From Phyllobacteriaceae bacterium UBA1059 (lineage in GTDB: Bacteria; Pseudomonadota; Alphaproteobacteria; Rhizobiales; Rhizobiaceae), in the NCBI GenBank assembly GCA_002316345.1, contig DCDI01000247.1, positions 1 to 12,040 of the forward strand: DNA of 12,040 bases, read 5' to 3'. Positions within the stretch are counted from its first letter, which is position 1, and every line of letters starts with the position of its first letter. This document shows positions 7,102 through 12,040 of this stretch, one piece after another. Position numbers and translations under genes: made by a program. The notes beneath the pieces were generated by a model. It saw nothing but the letters and a program-made list of their open reading frames with translations, was not told the origin of the DNA and made no database searches.

Positions 7102-7152
7102 GAGGTGCCACCCGCACAGCTAGCCATCTAAGCCGCTCAGGGTGCAAACCTC
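7102..7152. repeat. Nested imperfect stem-loop (P2)
   Basis: GAGGT (7102-7106) pairs with ACCTC (7148-7152); after an internal loop (GCC against GCAA), ACCC (7110-7113) pairs with GGGT (7140-7143). Inside is a small stem, GCTAG (7119-7123) with CTA-GC (7128-7133, one bulged A) around loop CCAT. The pairing is consistent and nested but each helix is short. Confidence 0.35.
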
Positions 7153-7174
7153 GCATTTTCATCACGCCGGTCGC

Positions 7175-7228
7175 CTCGACTTCCAGCCTAAGAAATCGAG
7201 ACGACAACAACTTGTCGCTCAAGTCGAG
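7175..7228. repeat. Two-helix stem-loop (P3), perfect 8-bp outer arms
   Basis: CTCGACTT (7175-7182) is the exact reverse complement of AAGTCGAG (7221-7228). Inside, GAG (7198-7200) plus CGACAA (7202-7207) pair with TTGTCG (7212-7217) plus CTC (7218-7220), around loop CAAC with one bulged A at 7201. The inner helix directly abuts the right outer arm, so the helices could stack. Three further pairs (CGC 7172-7174 with GCG 7232-7234) may extend the outer stem after a bulge. Confidence 0.5.
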
Positions 7229-7284
7229 ATAGCGCAAGGCAGAATAAAGATCACTCGGTATATACTTTTACAAACCAGCAGCTA

Positions 7285-7299
7285 CGTTGATGATCAACG
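7285..7299. promoter_or_regulatory. 15-bp dyad, possible operator
   Basis: CGTTGAT (7285-7291), central G, ATCAACG (7293-7299) is a perfect 7-bp inverted repeat with one central base. It lies about 215 bases before the rlpA-family start and six bases before a TATACT (7305-7310) that could be a -10 box, though no -35 fits. The shape suits a dimeric regulator, but no partner is known. Confidence 0.25.
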
Positions 7300-7418
7300 C
7301 ACTCTATACTGCAAGCAAGGCCATCCTCATCATCATGGTGGCTGGCTTGAAATTTGTTCACGGACGATGAGTCAACCCGTTCAAGCTTTACCTTTATAAC
7401 AAATTCACACGCATTGAT

Positions 7419-7470
7419 TCAAAGTGTGACGGCGCGTGATCGGAACCGAACGCGCCGCCGCCACTTTTGA
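7419..7470 (+). promoter_or_regulatory. Interrupted long stem-loop in the leader of the rlpA-family gene
   Basis: TCAAAGTG (7419-7426) pairs with CACTTTTGA (7462-7470, one bulged T). After an internal loop (TGAC against GCCGC), GGCGCG (7431-7436) pairs with CGCGCC (7451-7456). Inside, TCG (7440-7442) and CGA (7447-7449) flank loop GAAC. The element ends 44 bases before the ATG at 7515. It is not followed by a T-run, so a leader structure or attenuator is more likely than a terminator. Function is inference. Confidence 0.4.
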
Positions 7471-7514
7471 CCGGCAATTCACCTCCCGTCCGACTAACGG
7501 GAATTCCCCAAACG

Positions 7515-7856
7515 ATGAAGAAGACCGTCCTTGCCAGCATGATGCTGGTTACCGGCCTTTGCCTGCCCACGATCGCCAATGCCCAATGTGGTGGCGCCTC
7601 GTGGTATGCTCTGACATCCAAGACCGCTTCCGGCGAGCGCATGAATGCCGCGGCCATGACAGCCGCCCATCGCAGCCTGCCTTTCGGCACCAAGATCAAG
7701 GTCACCAACAGCTCAAACGGCAAGGCCGTGGTTGTCCGGATCAATGATCGCGGTCCCTTCATCAAGGGTCGCATGCTTGACCTCTCCAAGGCCGCAGCCG
7801 GCAAACTCGGCTTCATAGGCAAGGGACACACCAAAATCTGCATCGAAAAGGCTTGA
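7515..7856 (+). CDS. RlpA-family septal ring lytic transglycosylase-like secreted protein, minimal form
   Basis: A 113-residue protein with an N-terminal signal peptide ([12 protein letters not shown]..., likely cleaved after ANA at residue 23) followed by a double-psi beta-barrel domain. There is no lipobox, so it is probably soluble in the periplasm, and no SPOR domain, unlike classical RlpA. Family motifs: CGGASWY (25-31), TASGERMN (37-44), [12 protein letters not shown] (48-59) and RINDRGPF (75-82). Compared with Pseudomonas RlpA catalytic positions, E41, H52 and D78 are present, but the fourth acidic position is N44. C25 and C109 could form a disulfide. RlpA cleaves glycan strands lacking stem peptides; activity here is unproven. 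The ATG at 7515 starts the signal peptide; its ribosome binding site is weak, and a GGGAATTCCC palindrome (7499-7508) overlaps the expected position. Confidence 0.88.
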   Translation: MKKTVLASMMLVTGLCLPTIANAQCGGASWYALTSKTASGERMNAAAMTAAHRSLPFGTKIKVTNSSNGKAVVVRINDRGPFIKGRMLDLSKAAAGKLGFIGKGHTKICIEKA

Positions 7857-7876
7857 GACGTCCCAGCGAAGCTGCG

Positions 7877-7915
7877 GATAGTCGAGCTATCTTGTCGCCT
7901 GTCTTTTATCCTCGC
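7877..7915 (+). terminator. Possible weak terminator after the rlpA-family gene
   Basis: GATAG (7877-7881) and CTATC (7887-7891) form a 5-bp stem with loop TCGAG, followed by TT and, later, a TTTTATCC stretch (near 7904-7911). The stem is short and the T-run distant, so support is weak. It lies in the 83-base gap between this gene and the convergent GT-C gene, where some termination signal would be expected. Confidence 0.25.
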
Positions 7916-7939
7916 TTGACCATGCAACGGCTGTGAACC

Positions 7940-9760
7940 TCAGGGTATCACCCTGTAGATATCAAGCTTGCCGTTGGCCGCCTTTGTTGGCTGCAGCCAA
8001 GCTGGCGCCGCTTTGCGGGCCAGCTCGGCCGCCAGGCTTTCCGGCGCCCTGACGACCAGCGATGCGGACTCCGGATTTCCGGGACACCACACGACGAGCG
8101 TGACACCCGAGCCCTGCAACAGGGAGCGTGCCGCTTCCGGCTCGGCCATCAAGGCTTGCAGCGCCAGGCGATTGCCGTCGTGGTTGCGATGATACGGCCC
8201 CGCAAACGCGCTGTGGCTGGTGTAGAGGAGAATGGCGGAACCGAGGTTGGTGGGCGCAAGCACCCTGCCCGTCGGCTCCTGCGCCAGTCCGGCATAATCG
8301 CGCTTGTCGTAACAGGACGTCGTGTTGTCCGGCATCATCGCTGAGGCCGTCTCGCCTTTTATAGCCGCAAGACCGGCATTGATGCCGACGCTAAGCGCAA
8401 TCCAGCTGACGATGAACGACCCGATCCAGCTTCCGGCCATGACAAGCATATGCTTCGTCGTCGGCATCGCGCTTGCTTTACGCCGCGCATCGGCAATCCA
8501 GGATGCCAGCGCGATGGCGGTCAAGGGAAACAGGAACAGCGAGCCCCGGACCTGCCAGAGCGTCACGACATACGCCGCGAGCAGCATGGCCAGCACGAAC
8601 AGGTCCGTCCTGCGCGGTTGGCGCCAGAGCCGAGCAAGCAGCACGGCGACCCCGAGCAGGGGATAAGCGTAATAGGTCACCAGTTCCGCCGGCTTGTTCT
8701 GCGAGAGATCCCAAGCCGACTGCGCCTCGGACACGCCTGCCAACCAATTCGCCTTCAGCCACGGATCGACCATGGCGTAGGGATCGGCGTGGCATTGTGG
8801 AAAGGCAAACACCAGCAAGCTAGCAGCCGCAGCGCCAAGGAGCGCCAAAGCAACAGCACGCCTCATTATGGAGCGTGACAAGGGCTTGATCGCAGTGATC
8901 GCGGCGAGACCGAAACCGGCAAGTGTAGCGATTGCCCATTGCACGACGGAAAAGGCGTCGCAGGCCGGCTGCATCCAACTGGAAGCGGGTATCGTGGCCA
9001 CGAAAACGACACCTACGGTTATGGCAAAGCCCAGCCCGAAACCCACTGCCGTCGGGACTTCTTCTTCTCCTCGCCACAGAAAAGCCAAGGCAGCGCACAG
9101 TCCACCAACCGCCACATAGGGCGCGGTTTCCATACCAATGGCCAGCATCAGCGCAGCGGTCGCGCCGGCACCGGCCGCCGGCCACAAACTTCGCTGGCTT
9201 CCGACAAGTCCAGCCAGCATCGCCAGCGTCAGGGTCAGTTGGGCATTGTGATGATCCAGCGCGCTGGGCGCGAAGATGCCGACATAATACAGGCTGGTCG
9301 TGGCGATCACCGCAGCCGGCAACAAAGCGGCATCCCCCGCAAGGCGTCTGGCAACAAACAGGATTGAACTCAGCGCCCCAAAAAACAGCAGCAAAGGCCA
9401 GACCGTGGCCGCAATGTGCTCGGCGCGCTCGGGCCCGGCACCCAACGCCTTGCTAAGCCAAATCAGGCCCGCAATCGGCGCATCGATCAGCCGCGACCAG
9501 TGCATCACAAAACCGCCGGTCAAGCCCATGCGAACCTGATGCAGGTCGAACCAGCCTTGCCCGCCAAGCAGGTCGCGCACCTCAACGAGGCGCAACATGC
9601 TGTCATTGTCGCCGCGCCCTTCATGCAGCGCGGAAAAGCCGGAGCTGGCGTAAAGGAGAAGAAGAACAAACGTGGCGAGTGCCGCGGCGGCGAAAATGCG
9701 TTTCGGCCCCGCCGTGGTCGATGCCGGGGATGGTCGAGCGACCGAAGACGTGATGGTCAT
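7940..9760 (-). CDS. Multi-pass membrane GT-C/STT3-like glycosyltransferase, uncharacterised
   Basis: A 606-residue integral membrane protein with about ten hydrophobic segments between residues 21 and 460 (for example 21-43, 117-138, 143-165, 193-228, 240-258, 301-320, 362-377, 386-402, 436-460) and a soluble ~140-residue C-terminal domain. The first periplasmic loop carries an acidic DND motif (51-53) followed by MLRL, and SALDHHNAQL (166-175, D169-H170-H171) follows a transmembrane segment; both resemble STT3/AglB oligosaccharyltransferase signatures. E211 (METAPY) and R405 (QVRGSLFLFP) also recall GT-C enzymes. The C-terminal domain has NLGSAILLYTSH and GPYHRN (521-526) but no WWDYG motif. 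It likely transfers a sugar from a polyprenyl-phosphate or diphosphate donor; acceptor unknown. The ATG at 9760 is chosen because the longer frame overlaps the upstream gene; only a weak GAGAG precedes it. It follows the GT2 gene by 31 bases, so one operon is likely. Confidence 0.75.
   Translation of the reverse strand: MTITSSVARPSPASTTAGPKRIFAAAALATFVLLLLYASSGFSALHEGRGDNDSMLRLVEVRDLLGGQGWFDLHQVRMGLTGGFVMHWSRLIDAPIAGLIWLSKALGAGPERAEHIAATVWPLLLFFGALSSILFVARRLAGDAALLPAAVIATTSLYYVGIFAPSALDHHNAQLTLTLAMLAGLVGSQRSLWPAAGAGATAALMLAIGMETAPYVAVGGLCAALAFLWRGEEEVPTAVGFGLGFAITVGVVFVATIPASSWMQPACDAFSVVQWAIATLAGFGLAAITAIKPLSRSIMRRAVALALLGAAAASLLVFAFPQCHADPYAMVDPWLKANWLAGVSEAQSAWDLSQNKPAELVTYYAYPLLGVAVLLARLWRQPRRTDLFVLAMLLAAYVVTLWQVRGSLFLFPLTAIALASWIADARRKASAMPTTKHMLVMAGSWIGSFIVSWIALSVGINAGLAAIKGETASAMMPDNTTSCYDKRDYAGLAQEPTGRVLAPTNLGSAILLYTSHSAFAGPYHRNHDGNRLALQALMAEPEAARSLLQGSGVTLVVWCPGNPESASLVVRAPESLAAELARKAAPAWLQPTKAANGKLDIYRVIP
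7941..7955 (-). repeat. Short perfect hairpin overlapping the stop codon of the GT-C gene
   Basis: CAGGGT (7941-7946), ATC, ACCCTG (7950-7955) is a 6-bp inverted repeat with a 3-base centre. It covers the last codons and part of the TGA of the minus-strand gene. No T-run follows on either strand, so it is not a standard intrinsic terminator. Confidence 0.3.
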
Positions 9761-9791
9761 GCGAAAGCGCTTACTCTCACCGGCATAGGCC

Positions 9792-11012
9792 CTAGACGTT
9801 CTGTTCGTTGCCCGGTGGCTTCGCGCGCAAGGCGGGAATTTCCAGTACGCCGAGTAGAAAGGCGGAGAAGAAGACCTGGAAGGCAATGGCGATCAGCATC
9901 AATCCAAGCAGCACGACGCGCGGGATACTGGGATCGTTGAGCGGTCCAAAACTCATCGCCGCCCATGATCCAAATGCCGAACCAAACAAGATAAGCCCTA
10001 CAAGAAGACATGCCCCGGCCCCTAGAGCCAAACGATCGGTGCTTATATGAGCCTTCAACCAGCGCGACGCCGCGTTCGGCGGGAGCAGGCCGGTGCGGTC
10101 GGCATAAAGGCGTGACAGCATTCCAAAGGTAACAAGTTGCACGCCGGTGACGACCATGAAGCACGCGGCCATGAACGTGTTCAGATCAAGCGTCAGGCTG
10201 TTGCTGAGCTGAACCGGACCTGCCGACAGCACAGCCGTCAGCGTCAGACCCACAGCACAAAGAAGCAAGCCCGGTATTACGAACAACCAGCGCGGGTTGT
10301 ACATCAGCAGGAATTTTAGGTGGCGCCAGCCGTCGCGCCAGGTTTTCAGATGCGGCGCACGGCTGCGGCCATCCGGCTTCAGAGTCGTCGGCACTTCGGC
10401 AATCGTCAGACCAGCCAAGGCGCTGCGCACCACCATTTCGCTGGCAAATTCCATACCGGTCGTACGCAAGTCCAGCTTGCGGATACTATCCGCTCTGAAA
10501 CCGCGCAGCCCGCAATGGAAGTCCCGTGCTTTCACATGGAAGAAGACCCGGCCGAGAAGGCTGAGAACAGGATTGCCGAGGTAGCGATGCAGGATCGGCA
10601 TGGCACCCGGTTCGATCCCCCCTTTGAAGCGGTTACCCATGACCAAGTCTGCCCCGCTGCGTAGCGCCTCGACAAAAGGATCAAGCGCGCTGAAATCGTA
10701 GCTGTCATCGGCATCGCCCATGATGATGAAACGGCCGTGCGCTGCGGCAATGCCGCCGAGAAGTGCTGCGCCATAGCCCTTCTGCGACACAGGAACGACG
10801 CGCGCGCCCAATCCTGATGCGAGGTCCTGCGATCCATCCGTACTGCCATTATCGGCGATCACGATCTCGCCGACCACACCGCTGCGATCGAGGTAGGCTT
10901 TTGCCTTGTTGATGCAGGCAGCCAGTGTTTCCGCCTCGTTAAGGCAGGGCATCAGAACCGTCAGTTCGATGGCGACTCCCTGGAGGCGACCGGCTGGCGT
11001 GACTGCATTCAT
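9792..11012 (-). CDS. Family 2 glycosyltransferase, polyprenyl-phosphate-sugar synthase-like, membrane anchored
   Basis: A 406-residue protein. Residues about 15-235 are a GT-A domain of the DPM1-like GT2 group: LTVLMPCLNEAETL (17-30), VIADNGSTDGS (51-61), MGDADDSYDF (98-107, with the D100-A-D102 metal/nucleotide motif) and VMGNRFKGG (124-132). Four C-terminal transmembrane segments follow (about 242-264, 278-300, 329-349, 364-390). Such enzymes move a sugar from a nucleotide donor to polyprenyl phosphate at the cytoplasmic face of the inner membrane; the sugar cannot be told. The ATG at 11012 has GGAG (11023-11020) 7 bases upstream, better than a TTG at 11045. It is the first gene of a likely operon with the GT-C gene 31 bases downstream, a natural donor-maker/donor-user pair. 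It is divergent from gshB. Confidence 0.88.
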   Translation of the reverse strand: MNAVTPAGRLQGVAIELTVLMPCLNEAETLAACINKAKAYLDRSGVVGEIVIADNGSTDGSQDLASGLGARVVPVSQKGYGAALLGGIAAAHGRFIIMGDADDSYDFSALDPFVEALRSGADLVMGNRFKGGIEPGAMPILHRYLGNPVLSLLGRVFFHVKARDFHCGLRGFRADSIRKLDLRTTGMEFASEMVVRSALAGLTIAEVPTTLKPDGRSRAPHLKTWRDGWRHLKFLLMYNPRWLFVIPGLLLCAVGLTLTAVLSAGPVQLSNSLTLDLNTFMAACFMVVTGVQLVTFGMLSRLYADRTGLLPPNAASRWLKAHISTDRLALGAGACLLVGLILFGSAFGSWAAMSFGPLNDPSIPRVVLLGLMLIAIAFQVFFSAFLLGVLEIPALRAKPPGNEQNV

Positions 11013-11220
11013 CTGGCCACTCCGAGTTGTACTGAGACAACGCAAGCAAACACAACACTGCGCCGATCGGTCGCGTTGGGGTTCTAGCGCAGCAAAGCTT
11101 CGAGCGCGTTAACGCCTCGGGCTGTTCTGTGGCAGCTGCACTTGTGCTGGATTGGCAGGCCGGGTGGAAAGGTCTAGAGCTTGCCCCACCTTCCCGCCCT
11201 GCCTCCCGGAGTTCGAACCG
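11013..11220. promoter_or_regulatory. Divergent intergenic region between GT2 gene and gshB, with a palindrome
   Basis: 208 bases without a gene. GCGTTAACGC (11106-11115) is a perfect 10-bp palindrome, extended by CGAG (11101-11104, one unpaired C) and CTCG (11116-11119). It lies about 100 bases before gshB. TTGGCA (11152-11157) and TCTAGA (11173-11178) could be a gshB promoter, but the 15-base spacer is short. GGAG (11208-11211), 9 bases before the gshB ATG, is its likely ribosome binding site. Confidence 0.3.
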
Positions 11221-12040
11221 ATGTCCCTGAAGATCGCCGTCCAGATGGATCACGTGTCCACCGTGCAGATCGCCGGTGACACGAGCTTCGCGCTTTCGCT
11301 GGAAGCGCAGCAGCGGGGGCATCAGTTGTTCCATTACACGCCTGACCGGCTTTCGCTCAGCGACGGCAAGGTTGTGGCGCGGGTGGAGGCGATGAAGCTT
11401 GCGGATCAGAAGGCCCGGCATTTCGAGCTCGGCGAGCCGGTTCGCACCGATTTGTCGGAAATGGACGTGATCCTGCTGCGCCAGGATCCGCCTTTCGACA
11501 TGAACTACATCACGACGACCCACATCCTCGAGCGCATTCATCCCAAGACCCTTGTGGTCAACGATCCGGCCTGGGTGCGCAACAGCCCGGAAAAGATCTT
11601 CGTGACGGAGTTCGCGGAGCTCATGCCGGAAACGCTGATCACCAAGGATCCCCTGGAGGTCGCCGATTTCCGCCGAAAGCATGGCGACATCATCGTGAAA
11701 CCGCTTTACGGCAATGGCGGCGCCGGCATCTTCCATCTCTTAGAGGCCGACCGCAACCTGGCTTCCTTGCTGGAAATGTTCGGGCAAATGTTCCGCGAGC
11801 CTTATATCGTGCAGCGCTACCTCAAGGATGTACGCAAGGGCGACAAGCGCATCATCCTGATCGACGGCGAGCCGGTCGGTGCCATCAACCGCGTTCCATC
11901 GGATACGGATTCGCGCTCCAACATGCATGTCGGCGGACGCGCTGAAAAAACCGAGCTGACCGACCGCGAGCGCGAAATCTGTAAGCGGATCGGCCCGTCC
12001 TTGCGCGAGCGCGGTTTTATCCTGGTCGGCATCGATGTCA
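11221..12040 (+). CDS. gshB: Glutathione synthase, N-terminal part (3' end outside window)
   Basis: An open frame from the ATG at 11221 to the window end; 273 residues are visible of the roughly 315 usual for the family. GshB joins gamma-glutamylcysteine and glycine with ATP in the cytoplasm, the second step of glutathione synthesis. The N-terminal substrate domain shows VAVQMD-type IAVQMDHV (5-12), [13 protein letters not shown] (85-97) and [16 protein letters not shown] (112-127), all diagnostic. The ATP-grasp domain shows [15 protein letters not shown] (157-171, glycine-rich loop), a YIVQRYL segment and [15 protein letters not shown]. The start is supported by GGAG 9 bases upstream and by homology beginning at once. 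It is divergent from the GT2 gene; its downstream operon partners are not visible. Confidence 0.96.
   Translation, partial: MSLKIAVQMDHVSTVQIAGDTSFALSLEAQQRGHQLFHYTPDRLSLSDGKVVARVEAMKLADQKARHFELGEPVRTDLSEMDVILLRQDPPFDMNYITTTHILERIHPKTLVVNDPAWVRNSPEKIFVTEFAELMPETLITKDPLEVADFRRKHGDIIVKPLYGNGGAGIFHLLEADRNLASLLEMFGQMFREPYIVQRYLKDVRKGDKRIILIDGEPVGAINRVPSDTDSRSNMHVGGRAEKTELTDREREICKRIGPSLRERGFILVGIDV

Larger units (their letters stand above)
7004..7514. other. Long intergenic region between psuG and the rlpA-family gene, rich in inverted repeats
   Basis: These 511 bases contain no convincing protein gene; short frames in them lack ribosome binding sites and recognisable sequence. Base composition is more A+T-rich than the flanking genes after about 7180. 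The region holds at least five separate dyads, listed individually: 7015-7037, 7071-7094, 7102-7152, 7175-7228, 7285-7299 and 7419-7470. A TATAAC at 7395-7400 could be a -10 box for the downstream gene but has no good -35. A small RNA, psuG 3' processing signals and a structured leader are all possible contents. Confidence 0.6.

Noticed and set aside
7102..7112. TGGCAC on the minus strand as a sigma-54 promoter -24 element
   Set aside because: No TTGC at the required spacing; the nearest TTGC is about six bases too far.
7095..7180. tRNA-like look of the P2 region
   Set aside because: No acceptor stem, no T-loop GTTCRA motif and no plausible anticodon arm on either strand.
7055..7237. 60-residue minus-strand frame in the psuG-rlpA gap
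   Set aside because: It begins with TTG without a ribosome binding site, resembles nothing known, and its end is made of the P1 hairpin sequence.
7142..7399. 85-residue plus-strand frame in the psuG-rlpA gap
   Set aside because: No ribosome binding site, no recognisable motif, and it runs through the P3 stem and the dyad at 7285-7299.
11026..11055. TTGTGT-N18-TACAAC on the minus strand as a GT2 promoter
   Set aside because: The -10 box would lie only 13 bases from the ATG, so the transcript would lack the GGAG ribosome binding site.
10939..11736. 265-residue minus-strand frame across the GT2/gshB intergenic region and into gshB
   Set aside because: It overlaps the unmistakable gshB start region antisense and the GT2 start, with no recognisable domain.

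Overview
The window is GC-rich, gene-dense chromosomal DNA, almost certainly from an alphaproteobacterium of the order Hyphomicrobiales (Rhizobiales). The protein set points there: a glutathione synthase, a minimal RlpA, a psuK-psuG pair with an HTH-fused kinase, and a DeaD-like helicase with a Lys/Gly/Pro tail. The genus cannot be fixed by reading alone. I see no transposase, integrase, phage gene, CRISPR array, tRNA or rRNA. Most of the region is ordinary core genome.

Layout, left to right: the 3' end of a DEAD-box RNA helicase (+); a convergent metallo-beta-lactamase-fold hydrolase (-); a divergent selO protein AMPylase (+); a convergent RocB-like M20 peptidase (-), whose stop codon abuts that of selO; then, divergently, the pseudouridine catabolism operon psuK-psuG (+). 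A 511-base intergenic region follows, unusually rich in inverted repeats. Next come a small secreted RlpA-family protein (+); a two-gene minus-strand operon of a GT2 polyprenyl-phosphate-sugar synthase-like enzyme and a large multi-pass GT-C/STT3-like membrane protein; and, divergently, the 5' part of gshB (+), cut by the window end.

Gene cooperation: PsuK phosphorylates pseudouridine and PsuG splits pseudouridine 5'-phosphate into uracil and ribose 5-phosphate. The GT2 and GT-C proteins fit a lipid-linked sugar pathway: the GT2 would charge a polyprenyl phosphate at the cytoplasmic face, and the GT-C would use a lipid-linked donor on the periplasmic side. SelO and GshB both relate to redox homeostasis but are not adjacent.

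Best leads for something undescribed: (1) three consecutive stem-loops at 7071-7234 between psuG and rlpA, a candidate structured RNA; (2) the GT-C protein, which carries STT3-like acidic and DHH signatures but no WWDYG motif; (3) three TTGTA/TACAA elements about 32 bp apart between the RocB-like gene and psuK; (4) an interrupted long stem in the leader of the rlpA-family gene. All are read by eye and unverified.
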